Notes: generated by a model not told the origin, from the sequence alone. 64,000 bases of DNA from Burkholderiaceae bacterium (GCA_018780645.1 JADMJJ010000024.1:124001-188000); one strand, 5' to 3'; shown: positions 9,817 to 19,277, numbered from the stretch's first letter. Numbers and translations: made by a program.

Positions 9817-10538
9817 TCGTCCAAGCCCGCGTTGTGATAGACCTCTTGCACATCATCCAGGTCTTCCAGCACGTCCAGCAGCTTTTGCATGCGGACGGCG
9901 TCGTCGCCGGTCAAATCGATCGTGTTCTCGGCACGCATCGTCACCTCGGCCATCGCCGGCACCAGGCCGGCCGCCTCCAGCGCATTCTTCACCGCCTCGA
10001 AGCCGGCCGGCGAGGTCAGCACCTCGATCGCGCCGTCGTCGTCGGTAATCACGTCCTCGGCGCCGGCTTCCAGCGCCACTTCCATGACCTTGTCTTCGTT
10101 GGCACCCGGCGCGAACACGATCTGGCCGCAATGCTTGAACTGGAAGCTCACCGAGCCATCCGTGCCCAGGTTGCCGCCATGCTTGCTGAACGCATGGCGC
10201 ACTTCGGCCACGGTGCGCACGCGGTTGTCGGTCATGGTGTCGATCATCACGGCCGCACCGCCGATGCCATAGCCCTCGTAGCGGATTTCCTCGTAGCTCA
10301 CGCCCTCGAGGTTGCCGGTGGCCTTGTCGATGTTTTTCTTGACGGTGTCCGACGGCATATTCGCCGCCTTGGCCTTCTCGATTGCCAGCCGCAGGCGCGG
10401 ATTCTCCTTCGGGTCACCGCCGCCCTGGCGCGCCGCGACCATGATCTCCCGGATCACGCGCGTCCACACCTTGCCGCGCTTTTCGTCTTGCCGACCCTTG
10501 CGGTGCTGAATATTGGCCCATTTGGAATGACCCGCCAT
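9813..10538 (-). CDS. yebC: YebC/PmpR family DNA-binding regulator (TACO1-like)
   Basis: A 241-residue YebC-family protein. The invariant N-terminus [18 protein letters not shown] fixes the start at 10538; an in-frame upstream ATG at 10628 would add 30 non-family residues. Other landmarks are [17 protein letters not shown] and [14 protein letters not shown]. Members act as transcription regulators, and recent work also links them to translation of polyproline stretches. It is the first gene of the long minus-strand housekeeping run and is divergent from the HerA-like gene. Confidence 0.96.
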   Translation of the reverse strand: MAGHSKWANIQHRKGRQDEKRGKVWTRVIREIMVAARQGGGDPKENPRLRLAIEKAKAANMPSDTVKKNIDKATGNLEGVSYEEIRYEGYGIGGAAVMIDTMTDNRVRTVAEVRHAFSKHGGNLGTDGSVSFQFKHCGQIVFAPGANEDKVMEVALEAGAEDVITDDDGAIEVLTSPAGFEAVKNALEAAGLVPAMAEVTMRAENTIDLTGDDAVRMQKLLDVLEDLDDVQEVYHNAGLDE

Positions 10539-10651
10539 CGCTGGAACTCCTCGCGGGTGCGCTCCATGGCGCAAACCCGTTGTATTTGTTGGATAGACTG
10601 CGATTTTACTTGCCCCCGGGCCCTTCACCCTTTATCCGGAGTTTTCAAGCC

Positions 10652-12226
10652 ATGGCCGACCCCATTCTGATAGCCCGCCACGGTGAGATCGAGTGCCTGC
10701 TGCTGCCCGCGCTGGCCAACCGCCACGGCCTGATCACCGGCGCCACGGGCACCGGCAAGACCATCAGCCTGCAGACCCTGGCCGAATCCTTGAGCCGCAT
10801 CGGCGTGCCGGTGTTCATGGCCGATGTGAAGGGCGACCTGACCGGCATCTCGCAACCCGGCAAGCCCAGCGACAAGCTCAAGGCCATCCTGGCCGAGCGC
10901 GGCATCGAGCTGCCCGAGCCCAAGTCCTGCCCCACCACGCTGTGGGACGTGTTCGGCGAGCAGGGCCACCCGGTACGCGCCACCGTCTCCGATATGGGGC
11001 CGCTGCTGCTGTCGCGGATGCTGGCGCTGAACGAGACCCAGCAGGGTGTGCTGCAACTGGTGTTCAAGATCGCCGACGACAACGGTCTCTTGCTGCTGGA
11101 CCTGAAGGACCTTCGCGCGATGCTGCAGCATGTCGGCGACAACGCGGCGCAATACCAGACCGAGTACGGCAATGTCAGCGCCGCCAGCGTCGGCGCGATC
11201 CAGCGCGGCCTGTTGCAGATCGACGAGCAGGGTGGCGACAAGTTCTTCGGCGAGCCGATGCTGAATATCGCCGACTTCATGCAAACGGATGGCGGGAGTG
11301 GTGTGATCAACATCCTCGCCGCCGACAAGCTGATGAACGCGCCGCGCCTGTACGCCACCTTCCTGCTGTGGATGCTCAGCGAGCTGTTCGAGCAGCTGCC
11401 CGAGGTCGGCGACCTGGACAAGCCCAAGCTGGTGTTCTTCTTCGACGAGGCCCATCTGCTGTTCAAGGACGCCCCGGCGGCTCTGGTCGAGCGCATCGAG
11501 CTCGTCGTGCGTCTCGTGCGCTCCAAGGGCGTGGGCGTCTATTTCGTGACGCAGAACCCGCTGGACATCCCCGACAGCGTGCTGGCCCAGCTGGGCAACC
11601 GCGTTCAGCATGCGCTGCGCGCGTTTACCCCCCGCGATCAGAAGGCCGTCAAGGCGGCGGCCGACACGATGCGCGCCAAGCCCGGCCTGGACATCGCCAC
11701 CGCCATCACCGAGCTGGCCGTTGGCGAAGCCCTGGTCAGCCTGTTGGACGAGAAAGGCCGGCCCAGCGTCACCGAACGCGTGTTCGTGCTGCCTCCGGGC
11801 AGCCAGATCGGGCCGATCACACCCGAGCAGCGCCAGGCGCTGCTGCAGGGCTCGCTGGTGGCCGGCGTCTATGAAAAGACGGTCGATCGCGAATCGGCTT
11901 ACGAGAAGATCAAGGGCCGGGTGTCGGTGTCCACCGATTCCCGTCCCGAGCCGCGCACCACCCCCAGCATGGCCGACGAGGCCATCGCCGCGACGCGCGG
12001 TGGGGCCGCCGACGCGGCCAAGGACGCGGCGAAGGAAGCCGGTGGCGGCCTGCTCGGCGGCCTCAGCGACGTGCTGTTCGGCAGCACCGGCCCGCGCGGC
12101 GGCAAACACCCCGGCCTGGCCACCACCATGGCCACCTCGGCCGTGCGCAGCATAGGCAGCGCCGTGGGCCGCGAGATCATCCGCGGCGTGCTGGGCTCCA
12201 TCCTGGGCGGCAGCAGACGCCGCTGA
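10652..12226 (+). CDS. DUF853 / HerA-like ATPase (YjgR type)
   Basis: A 524-residue P-loop NTPase of the HerA/FtsK superfamily, DUF853 (YjgR) subgroup. Walker A is [16 protein letters not shown] near residue 33 and Walker B is [12 protein letters not shown], followed by an arginine-finger region ([18 protein letters not shown]). The C-terminus is a glycine/alanine-rich tail ending GGSRRR. Relatives are hexameric DNA-translocase-like enzymes, but YjgR itself has no settled function. Start ATG at 10652 has a GGAG box upstream; an earlier in-frame ATG at 10580 would overlap the yebC promoter gap. It appears monocistronic. Confidence 0.9.
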   Translation: MADPILIARHGEIECLLLPALANRHGLITGATGTGKTISLQTLAESLSRIGVPVFMADVKGDLTGISQPGKPSDKLKAILAERGIELPEPKSCPTTLWDVFGEQGHPVRATVSDMGPLLLSRMLALNETQQGVLQLVFKIADDNGLLLLDLKDLRAMLQHVGDNAAQYQTEYGNVSAASVGAIQRGLLQIDEQGGDKFFGEPMLNIADFMQTDGGSGVINILAADKLMNAPRLYATFLLWMLSELFEQLPEVGDLDKPKLVFFFDEAHLLFKDAPAALVERIELVVRLVRSKGVGVYFVTQNPLDIPDSVLAQLGNRVQHALRAFTPRDQKAVKAAADTMRAKPGLDIATAITELAVGEALVSLLDEKGRPSVTERVFVLPPGSQIGPITPEQRQALLQGSLVAGVYEKTVDRESAYEKIKGRVSVSTDSRPEPRTTPSMADEAIAATRGGAADAAKDAAKEAGGGLLGGLSDVLFGSTGPRGGKHPGLATTMATSAVRSIGSAVGREIIRGVLGSILGGSRRR

Positions 12227-12529
12227 ATCGCCGTTTCAAGCACCGCGGTGCCCGTGCCCGCGTTCCGGATCCATGGTGATCGCCAGATGCGGCGGGCCGA
12301 GATCGGGGCTCGCCATGTCCGGACGACCGCGAATCGAGTGGAGACATGGCGTCATACGCACTAACTAAGTGCAAATGCTGCGCCTTCCGCCAGGCCATAC
12401 AGATGACTACGCTGGAGACAGCTCCACTTCGGGAGCCGTCAGCCTTGCGGCTGGTATCGCCGCAAGTCCTTCGCCAGCCTCATCAGGCCTAACGGCCTGC
12501 CGAGCGCGGGCTCAGACACGGAGTCCATC
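12227..12529. other. Gene-free gap upstream of the MFS exporter
   Basis: About 300 bases without a credible gene. It holds a 12-bp perfect palindrome (GCACCGCGGTGC, 12240-12251) just after the ATPase stop, and the short hairpin repeat at 12449-12479 described separately. Promoters for the exporter must lie here, but I could not pick one with confidence. Confidence 0.6.
12449..12479. repeat. Copy A of a short dispersed repeat (24-bp core, hairpin stem)
   Basis: Bases 12454-12477 are identical to 40559-40582. In this copy GGCTGG (12449-12454) pairs with CCAGCC (12474-12479) around the shared loop. On the minus strand the same bases read LAKDLRRYQPQG followed by a stop (12439-12477), almost the same peptide as in copy B. 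Confidence 0.6.
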
Positions 12530-13987
12530 TTGAAACCCTCTCTCGCAAGACCCGATGTAACAGCCGCCGACCGCAGCGCGGCCGGTTCAGCGTCGATTCG
12601 CTGGGTGCTCGCCAGCCTGTCACTGTCCATGCTGCTGTCCTCGCTAGGCACCAGCATTGCCAATGTCGGCCTGCCGACCCTGGCGACGGCTTTCAACGCC
12701 TCGTTCCAGCAGGTGCAGTGGATCGTGCTGGCCTATCTGCTGGCCATCACCAGCCTGATCGTCGGCGTCGGCCGGCTTGGCGACCTGATCGGCCGCCGCC
12801 GCCTGCTGCTGGCCGGCATCTCGCTGTTCACCGTGGCCTCTGCCCTGTGCGGCCTTGCGCCCTCGCTGGGCCTGCTGATCGCCGCCCGGGCGCTGCAGGG
12901 CCTCGGCGCGGCCATCATGATGGCCCTCACCATGGCCTTTGTCGGCGAGGCGGTGCCCAAGGCCAGGACCGGCAGCGCCATGGGCCTGCTGGGCACCATG
13001 TCCGCCGTGGGCACCGCCCTGGGCCCGACCCTGGGCGGTCTGCTGATCGCCGGCTTCGGCTGGCCGGCCCTCTTCCTTGTCAACGTGCCGCTGGGCCTGC
13101 TGACGCTCTCGCTCGCGCACCGCCACCTGCCCGCCGATCGCCGTCGGACCCGGACCGAACGGCCCGGTTTCGACCCGCTGGGCACGCTGCTGCTGGCCCT
13201 GACGCTCGCCGCCTATGCCCTCGCGATGACCCTGGGGCACGGCAGTTTCGGCCGCCTCAACCTGGCCCTGCTGCTTGCCGCAGCCTCGGGCCTCGGCCTG
13301 TTCCTGCTCGCCGAGGGGGGCGCAGCCTCTCCGCTGATTCGCCTGGCGATGTTCCGCGATCCGGTGCTGAGCGCCAGCCTCGCGATGAGCGCCCTGGTGT
13401 CGACGGTGATGATGGCCACACTGGTGGTCGGTCCCTTCTACCTCTCCCGTGCGCTGGGGCTCGAGGCGGCGCTGGTCGGGCTCGTCCTGTCGGTCGGCCC
13501 GCTGGTGGCGGCACTGACCGGCGTGCCGGCCGGCCGCCTGGCGGACCGTTTCGGCGCCGCGCGGATGACCATCGCCGGGCTCGCGGCGATGGCGGCCGGC
13601 GCCTGCCTGCTGCCCATGCTGCCGACGAGCTTCGGCGTGCCGGGCTACGTCGGCCCGCTGGTCGTCATCACCGCCGGCTATGCGCTGTTCCAGGCCGCCA
13701 ACAACACGGCCGTGATGACGAATGTCGGCGCTGACCAGCGGGGGGTGATCTCTGGCTTGCTCAATCTGTCGCGTAATCTCGGGCTGATCACCGGCGCCTC
13801 GGTGATGGGCACCGTGTTTGCGTTCGGCGCCGGGGCCAGCGACATCATGACCGCCCGGCCCGAGGCGGTGGCCACCGGCACCGGCATCACCTTCATCGTC
13901 GCAGCGATGCTGATCGCCATGGCCCTGGTCATTGCCATCGTTTCGACCGGCCGCGCTCAGGAGGATGGCCGTGACCTGGCTGCATAA
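12530..13987 (+). CDS. MFS drug/solute exporter, DHA2 (14-helix) type
   Basis: A 485-residue major facilitator with about 14 hydrophobic helices. Motif A is GRLGDLIGRRRLLLAGI after helix 2, and an antiporter-type motif lies in ARALQGLGAAIMMALTMAF and GLLGTMSAVGTALGPTLGG. This pattern fits DHA2-family proton antiporters (QacA/EmrB group), inner-membrane exporters of drugs or other small molecules. The start is TTG at 12530, six bases after a GGAG box. It overlaps the following barrel gene by 17 bases, suggesting the two make a coupled inner/outer-membrane export pair, although no adaptor protein is encoded alongside. Substrate unknown. Confidence 0.9.
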   Translation: MKPSLARPDVTAADRSAAGSASIRWVLASLSLSMLLSSLGTSIANVGLPTLATAFNASFQQVQWIVLAYLLAITSLIVGVGRLGDLIGRRRLLLAGISLFTVASALCGLAPSLGLLIAARALQGLGAAIMMALTMAFVGEAVPKARTGSAMGLLGTMSAVGTALGPTLGGLLIAGFGWPALFLVNVPLGLLTLSLAHRHLPADRRRTRTERPGFDPLGTLLLALTLAAYALAMTLGHGSFGRLNLALLLAAASGLGLFLLAEGGAASPLIRLAMFRDPVLSASLAMSALVSTVMMATLVVGPFYLSRALGLEAALVGLVLSVGPLVAALTGVPAGRLADRFGAARMTIAGLAAMAAGACLLPMLPTSFGVPGYVGPLVVITAGYALFQAANNTAVMTNVGADQRGVISGLLNLSRNLGLITGASVMGTVFAFGAGASDIMTARPEAVATGTGITFIVAAMLIAMALVIAIVSTGRAQEDGRDLAA

Positions 13988-15278
13988 ACTCCGCGTCGGC
14001 GGCGCCCTTGTGAGCGGCCTGCTGGTTTGCGCCGCTGCGGCGCCCGCCGTACCGCTCAAGGCCATGCCGCTCGGCGGCGAGGCCTCGCTGACGCTCAGCG
14101 CCGAAGCCCGCCTGCGCTACGACGCCCATGAGCAGGGGCAGCTGGTGCGGGGCAACAGCTACCGGCAGGGCCTGTTCCGCGGCATTCTGGGCGCAGACCT
14201 GCGCTTCAACCCCCAGGTCCGCGTCTATGGCGAGATCGGCACCGGCCAGGTCGATGGCCGCCGCAACATAGCCACCGCCAACTTCCAGAACACCGTGTCG
14301 CTGCAACAGCTGTTCGTCGAGGCCCGCGGCCGGCTCGGTCCGGCGCAGGTGGGCGCGATGCTGGGCCGCCAGGAGTTCGCCGACGGCCCCCGGCAGTTGA
14401 TCAGCCTAAGCGACGGTCCCAATCTCCATCGCAGCTGGAACGGCCTGCGCGTCTACGCCCAGGATCGGGGCCTGCGCGTCGGGGCATTCGACCTGCGGGC
14501 GACGCGTCCGGGGCGTGGCGGCTTCGATGAAGCCGTCAATCACGCCGAACGCCTGCAGGGGCTCAACGCCAGCTGGCTTGTGTCGGCGGACGGCGAGCCC
14601 AACACCTATCTCGACCCGTTCTTGATGCACAGCGAGAACCCGAGCTTTCGCTTCGGCGGTCAACTGGGCCGCGACGTTCGAGACACCTGGGGCCTGCGTC
14701 TCTGGGGGCGCAAGGGCGGCCTGCGCTTCGATTGGACGCTGGCCCATCAGACCGGTCGCTACCGCGGGCGGGAAGTCGCTGCCTGGGGCCTGTTCGCCGT
14801 GCACAGCCTGGCGCTTTCCGACCAAGGCTGGAAGCCGCGGCTGACGGCGCATATCGATATCGCCACCGGCGGCGGCGCCTACGGCAGCGGCAGGCTCGAG
14901 GGCTTCAACCCCCTCTATGCCAGTTCCGCCTATCTGGGCGAAGGACAATTTCTGGCCCTGAGCAATCTGCTGATGATCGCGCCAGGCCTGTCGGTCTCGC
15001 CAACACCGGCAACGACACTCTCGGTCGAATACGGCTTCGCGCGGCGTTTCGACGCGCACGATGCAGCCTATGCCGGCGGCATGCGCGCCTACGCGGGCAC
15101 CCAGGGTCTGCCGGGTCGGCAGATCGGCGGGCTGCTGCGCGTCGTCGGGACCTGGTCGCTCAGCGCGCAACTGAGCCTGTTCCTCAACCACGAACGCTTC
15201 GACGCCGGCGAGCTGCTCAGGCGCGCGGGGCTGCCCTCGGGTCGCTACAGCCATGTCGGCGCCACTTGGCGCTATTGA
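13971..15278 (+). CDS. Outer-membrane beta-barrel, alginate-export (AlgE-like) family
   Basis: A 435-residue barrel with a signal peptide (WLHKLRVGGALVSGLLVCAA). The mature sequence alternates hydrophobic and polar strands, and it ends in an aromatic residue (GATWRY) as outer-membrane barrels do. Segments such as AEARLRYDAHEQGQ, LGRQEFADGPRQLIS and SWNGLRVYAQDRGL resemble the alginate-export domain. GTG at 13971 is preferred because an AGGAGG box ends 6 bases upstream; the ATG two codons earlier touches that box. It overlaps the exporter stop, so translation is probably coupled. The family call is moderate, the cargo unknown. Confidence 0.8.
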   Translation: MTWLHKLRVGGALVSGLLVCAAAAPAVPLKAMPLGGEASLTLSAEARLRYDAHEQGQLVRGNSYRQGLFRGILGADLRFNPQVRVYGEIGTGQVDGRRNIATANFQNTVSLQQLFVEARGRLGPAQVGAMLGRQEFADGPRQLISLSDGPNLHRSWNGLRVYAQDRGLRVGAFDLRATRPGRGGFDEAVNHAERLQGLNASWLVSADGEPNTYLDPFLMHSENPSFRFGGQLGRDVRDTWGLRLWGRKGGLRFDWTLAHQTGRYRGREVAAWGLFAVHSLALSDQGWKPRLTAHIDIATGGGAYGSGRLEGFNPLYASSAYLGEGQFLALSNLLMIAPGLSVSPTPATTLSVEYGFARRFDAHDAAYAGGMRAYAGTQGLPGRQIGGLLRVVGTWSLSAQLSLFLNHERFDAGELLRRAGLPSGRYSHVGATWRY

Positions 15279-15295
15279 GGGAGCGGCAATGTAGC

Positions 15296-16129
15296 CTAGG
15301 CCCGTGCGTGCCGTGCCAGCGCGGCCAGCAGAGCATCTATTGCCGCCTTGGCGCGGGCAAAGCCGGCGTTGGGCTGGTGGGTCTGCACATTCATGTACAG
15401 CGAGCGCTTGATCTCGATCTGCACCGCGTGGCAGTGGCGCGCCGGCTGGCCCGAACGGCGGATGATCTCGACGCCCTTGAACGGGTCATTTCGGGCGACG
15501 CTGTAGCCGTGGGCGCGCAGCGCCCCCTCGAGCACCAGCATGGTGGTGGCGTCGGCACAGCTGCCGTCCAGATCGCCCAGCACGAAGTCGGCCAGCTGCT
15601 GCTCGGGCAGGCCCAACTGGGCATAGGAATCGTCGGGCATCGAGTGCACATTCAGGTGCCAGCGCTTGCCGAAGCGCTGGTGGGCCTCGTCCAGGGCCGC
15701 GTTCAGGGCCTGGTGGTAGGGCTGGTAGCAGCGCGCAATGCGCTGCTCGACCTCGGCAACGCTCAGGCGACGCTCGTAAATCGGCAGCCCCTCCCCCATC
15801 TGTCGCCACACCAGGCCTATGCCAAGCCGGGTCTTGGTGCTCTCGGTCACCGGACCCGGCCAGGGCGCATCCAGCAGCGCCTCGTCAATGTCCTCCAGGC
15901 TGCGGTTGGGATCGATGTAGACGCGCGGGAAGTTGGCCGTCAGCAGGCTGGCACCGGCCGCCGGTGCGCCGGCCCAGAGCTGGTCGACAAAGGCATCCTC
16001 GCCCTGGCGCAGCCGCCACAGCGGCAACCCCGCGTCAAAATCTCCGGGGTAGTGTCGGCCGCTGTGCGGGGAGTCCACGACGATGGGCATTTCGGGGCCG
16101 GTCGGGCGGGTGAGTTCGTAGGCGCGCAT
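15296..16129 (-). CDS. N-formylglutamate amidohydrolase family protein
   Basis: A 277-residue zinc hydrolase of the N-formylglutamate amidohydrolase (HutG-like) family, which releases formate and glutamate in one branch of histidine breakdown. Landmarks are VVDSPHSGRHYPGDF near the N-terminus, RVYIDPNRSLEDID, and the downstream WHLNVHSMPDD and VQIEIKRSLYMN. No other hut gene is nearby, so a role outside histidine use is possible. Convergent with the barrel gene, 17 bases apart. Confidence 0.92.
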   Translation of the reverse strand: MRAYELTRPTGPEMPIVVDSPHSGRHYPGDFDAGLPLWRLRQGEDAFVDQLWAGAPAAGASLLTANFPRVYIDPNRSLEDIDEALLDAPWPGPVTESTKTRLGIGLVWRQMGEGLPIYERRLSVAEVEQRIARCYQPYHQALNAALDEAHQRFGKRWHLNVHSMPDDSYAQLGLPEQQLADFVLGDLDGSCADATTMLVLEGALRAHGYSVARNDPFKGVEIIRRSGQPARHCHAVQIEIKRSLYMNVQTHQPNAGFARAKAAIDALLAALARHARA

Positions 16130-16335
16130 TGCTGGGTGGAATCAATTTCGGCCATTCTCACCGATCGCGGCGGCCTTGGCGGCATCAGCCTGGCCGCATT
16201 TGGCGCCCGGTCGCCGACGCTTCGCGCCCCTAGGCCGCCGACCATCGCATCATGATCGCGCCCTGGCGCAGGGCCGGGCAGGATGCGTCCGTCGCTGCCA
16301 ATCACAGACAGCCCCTACCGCGAAAGGCCACAGCC

Positions 16336-16863
16336 ATGATCCCCTTCTCCATGCTCCAGCAAGTCGTTGACCACACGCCCGTCTATGTCTGGGGCCTGCT
16401 GATGTTCTGCCTGGTGATGGGCGTCAAACAATCGCAGGATCAGCAGCTGTCGCGCCAGCGCCTGCTGATCGTGCCGGCGATCTGGACCGCCTTCGGTCTG
16501 TGGGGCGTGGCCTCGGCCTTCGGTCTGCAGGCACAGAACCTGGCCGCTTGGGCGCTGGGTCTGGGTCTGGTGATCGCGACCCTGCGCCAGACGCCATGGC
16601 CGCGCGGTGTGAGCTTCGATCGCCGCAGCGGCCTGTTCCATGTGCCCGGCAGCTGGGGCCCGATGGTCATGATCATGGCCATCTTCATGGCCAAGTACCT
16701 GGTCGGCGCCAGCCTGGCGATGCTGCCGCAGCTGGCCCAGGCAACGGCCTTCGGCCTCGCCGTCAGCGCCTTGTACGGCGCGCTCAGCGGTCTGTTCATT
16801 GCCCGCTCGCTGAGCATCCTGCGCCATGGCGGCGGCGCAGTGGCCAGGCTGTCGGCGGCATGA
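16336..16863 (+). CDS. Small integral membrane protein (DUF6622-like)
   Basis: A 175-residue membrane protein with about five hydrophobic helices (for example VYVWGLLMFCLVMGV, LLIVPAIWTAFGLWGVASAF and MVMIMAIFMAKYLVG). It resembles the uncharacterised DUF6622 group; I do not know a function. ATG at 16336 has an AAAGG box upstream; an ATG at 16252 opens a non-membrane leader. Its stop overlaps the first possible start of the kinase gene (ATGA), so it probably belongs to the same operon as the LytS-type kinase and LytTR regulator. Confidence 0.75.
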   Translation: MIPFSMLQQVVDHTPVYVWGLLMFCLVMGVKQSQDQQLSRQRLLIVPAIWTAFGLWGVASAFGLQAQNLAAWALGLGLVIATLRQTPWPRGVSFDRRSGLFHVPGSWGPMVMIMAIFMAKYLVGASLAMLPQLAQATAFGLAVSALYGALSGLFIARSLSILRHGGGAVARLSAA

Positions 16864-18023
16864 GCGACGCTGCGGGACAATACCGCCCCATGAACAGCAT
16901 CGCCGAACCGAATCCGCGCAAGACCGTCTGGCTCGGCCCGCACCCGAACGCGCTGCTGCGCTGGCTGGGCTTCCAGGTCTCGCTGCTGATCGGCATCGCC
17001 CTGGCGGTTGCCCTGGTGCTGGTGCTGACCGGCAACCAGCGTTGGGGCACCACGCTGGTGTTCAGTTTTTGCATCACCTTCTGCTGCGGCTTCTTCATAC
17101 AGGCCGGCCGGCTGCTGACATCTCATTTCTGGGTCCATCGCCGCCAGGCCGAGCCCTGCGCCGACAGCCGCAGCTACTGGCCCGGCTGGCCCCTGATGCT
17201 GATGGTGCTGGTGCTGGGCACACTGGCCGGTTTCAGCACCGGCGTGGCCCTGGCCAACTGGATCACCGGTTTCAACGAGCCCAGCCTGCGCGATGTGGGT
17301 CTGCGCAAGGCCGGTTCGATGATGCTGTTCTCGCTGATCCCCGGCCTGGGCCTGACCCTGTACTTCCTCGCCCAGTCCCGTCTCAGCGATGCCACCGCCA
17401 AGCTGGCGACGGCCCAGCGCCAGGCGGCCGAAAACCAGCTGCGCCTGCTCGAGTCGCAGCTGGAGCCCCATATGCTGTTCAACACGCTGGCCAATCTGCG
17501 CGTGCTGATCGCCATGGACCCGCAACGGGCGCAGCAGATGCTGGACCAGCTGATTGCCTTCTTGCGCGCCACGCTGCAGGCCTCGCGCACCGGCAGTCAT
17601 CCGCTGAGCGCCGAGTTTGCCCGGGTCGAGGACTATCTCGCACTGATGAGTGTCCGCATGGGCAGCCGACTGCAAAGCGAGCTGAGCCTGCCGCCCGAGC
17701 TGGCTGGTTGCCTGCTGCCGCCGCTGCTGCTCCAGCCCCTGGTAGAGAACGCCATCAAGCACGGGCTGGAGCCCCATGTGGACGGCGGCCGGCTGGAGAT
17801 CAGCGCGCGGCGCGAGGGCGACAGCCTGCTGCTGCAGGTGCGCGACACCGGAGCCGGCCTGGGCAACAGCCCCAATCCCGGCACCCAGTTCGGCCTGCAG
17901 CAGGTGCGCGAGCGCCTGCACACCCGCTATGGCGCGGCCGCCAGCCTGAGCCTGGAGCCCGCCCCGGACGCGCGCGGCGGCGCCCTCGTCACCGTGAAAC
18001 TGCCCATCGAAATGCAAACATGA
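16860..18023 (+). CDS. LytS/YehU-family sensor histidine kinase
   Basis: Up to 387 residues. The N-terminal half has four hydrophobic helices (VSLLIGIALAVALVLVL, LVFSFCITFCCGFF, LMLMVLVLGTLAGF, LIPGLGLTLYFLAQ). The cytoplasmic part has the HisKA_2-type phosphoacceptor block QLEPHMLFNTLANLRVLI and an ATP-binding domain (LLLQPLVENAIKHGLE, VRDTGAGLG). The upstream gene's stop overlaps ATG 16860; ATG 16890 is an alternative start, ten codons later, with a modest GGGA box. The 3' end overlaps the response regulator start by 4 bases. The signal it senses is unknown. Confidence 0.9.
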   Translation: MSDAAGQYRPMNSIAEPNPRKTVWLGPHPNALLRWLGFQVSLLIGIALAVALVLVLTGNQRWGTTLVFSFCITFCCGFFIQAGRLLTSHFWVHRRQAEPCADSRSYWPGWPLMLMVLVLGTLAGFSTGVALANWITGFNEPSLRDVGLRKAGSMMLFSLIPGLGLTLYFLAQSRLSDATAKLATAQRQAAENQLRLLESQLEPHMLFNTLANLRVLIAMDPQRAQQMLDQLIAFLRATLQASRTGSHPLSAEFARVEDYLALMSVRMGSRLQSELSLPPELAGCLLPPLLLQPLVENAIKHGLEPHVDGGRLEISARREGDSLLLQVRDTGAGLGNSPNPGTQFGLQQVRERLHTRYGAAASLSLEPAPDARGGALVTVKLPIEMQT

Positions 18024-18841
18024 AGCCCGTGAACCGCCCAACCGCCCTGATCGCCGAAGACGAAACCCTGCTGGCCGAGAACCTGCGCCTGGAGCTGCAA
18101 AGGCTCTGGCCAGAGCTGGACATCGTCGGCATGGCCGCCCATGGCCAGGCAGCGCTGCAATCGGCGCTGCAGCTGCGCCCGCAGATCCTGTTCCTGGACA
18201 TCCGCATGCCCGGCATGACCGGCCTCGAGGCCGCCCATGCGCTGGCCGAGGACTGGCCCGAGGATGCACCCTTCCCGCTGCTGGTCTTCGTCACCGCCTA
18301 CGACCAGTACGCGCTGCAGGCCTTCGAGCATGCGGCGGTGGACTATGTGCTCAAGCCGGTGCAGCCCGAAAGACTCGCCCAGACCTGCCAGCGCCTGAAG
18401 ACGGCGCTGGCCGCCCGCGAGGCCGCCCCCGCCCCGGCCGGCATGCAGGCGGCCGTCGACCAGCTGCGCCAGCTGCTGGGCGCCACCGGCCTGGGTGCCG
18501 CACCCGCGCCAGGCGCACCGCTGCGCGTGCTGCAAGTCGCGGTAGGCAACAACATCCATATGGTGCCGGTGGACGAGGTGCTGTACCTGGAGGCGGCCGA
18601 CAAGTACGTGCGCGTCATCACCACCGAGCGCGAGCACCTGGTGCGTGCCTCGCTGCGCGAGCTGCTGCCCCAGTTGGACGGCCAGCGCTTCTGGCAGGTG
18701 CACCGCGGCACCGTGGTGCGCTCCGACGCTATTTGCCTGGCCCAGCGCGACGAGGCCGGCAAGCTGACACTGCAGCTGCGCGGCTGCAAGGACCGCTTGA
18801 GCGTCAGCCGCATGTACGCGCATTTGTTCAAGGCGCTGTAG
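18020..18841 (+). CDS. LytTR-family response regulator
   Basis: A 273-residue AlgR/LytR-type regulator. The receiver domain (residues 1-125) has the acidic pair in LIAEDETLLAEN, the phosphoacceptor aspartate in ILFLDIRMPGMTG and the conserved lysine in VDYVLKPVQPE. An Ala/Pro linker precedes the LytTR DNA-binding domain (VDEVLYLEAADKYVRVIT, FWQVHRGTVVRSDAI). It overlaps the kinase stop by 4 bases and is its evident partner. Targets are probably local genes including the 2TM protein downstream; that is inference. Confidence 0.93.
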   Translation: MKPVNRPTALIAEDETLLAENLRLELQRLWPELDIVGMAAHGQAALQSALQLRPQILFLDIRMPGMTGLEAAHALAEDWPEDAPFPLLVFVTAYDQYALQAFEHAAVDYVLKPVQPERLAQTCQRLKTALAAREAAPAPAGMQAAVDQLRQLLGATGLGAAPAPGAPLRVLQVAVGNNIHMVPVDEVLYLEAADKYVRVITTEREHLVRASLRELLPQLDGQRFWQVHRGTVVRSDAICLAQRDEAGKLTLQLRGCKDRLSVSRMYAHLFKAL

Positions 18842-18980
18842 GTGCGAGTCGCGCCGCGCCGCTGACGTTTCACGCGCTGCGCTGGTCGTCCGTCGCAAGC
18901 CCGTGGCCGCGACGGCAGGCGCCGGACATGATGCCTCCCATGCACTGCACATCGCAGCGCCCCACCACCAGGAGAGCACC

Positions 18981-19277
18981 ATGAACACCACCGACACCAA
19001 TATGAACGAAGCTCAGCTGCGCAGGACGGCCAAGCGTCGCGTCAATCTGAAGATGGGCTTTCTGATCCATCTGCTGGTGTTCGTGGCCGTGAACGGCGGC
19101 CTGTGGCTGATGACCACGATCACCGGTGGTGGTGGCTGGCGCGTGTTCCCGCTGTGGGGCTGGGGCCTGGGCCTGGCCATCCACGGCCTGGTGACCCTGG
19201 TCAATCTGCAGGGTCAGGGCCTGCGCGAGCGGATGCTGGACAGCGAACTGAAGGCCCTGCGCCAGCGCCAGCTGTAG
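18981..19277 (+). CDS. 2TM-domain membrane protein
   Basis: A 98-residue protein with a basic N-terminus and two hydrophobic helices (GFLIHLLVFVAVNGGLWLM and VFPLWGWGLGLAIHGLVTLV), the layout of the 2TM domain family. In other bacteria this domain is often fused or adjacent to LytS/LytTR proteins, as here. ATG at 18981 follows an AGGAGA box. Its TAG stop is the first arm of the inverted repeat at 19275-19317. Function unknown; a role in sensing or stabilising the kinase is inference. Confidence 0.82.
   Translation: MNTTDTNMNEAQLRRTAKRRVNLKMGFLIHLLVFVAVNGGLWLMTTITGGGGWRVFPLWGWGLGLAIHGLVTLVNLQGQGLRERMLDSELKALRQRQL

Noticed and set aside
16826..18841. A 671-codon plus-strand frame covering kinase and regulator, which might suggest a frameshifted fusion
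   Set aside because: Its first two-thirds is out-of-frame Ala/Arg/Gly/Pro text; the kinase and regulator are separate intact genes joined by an ATGA overlap.
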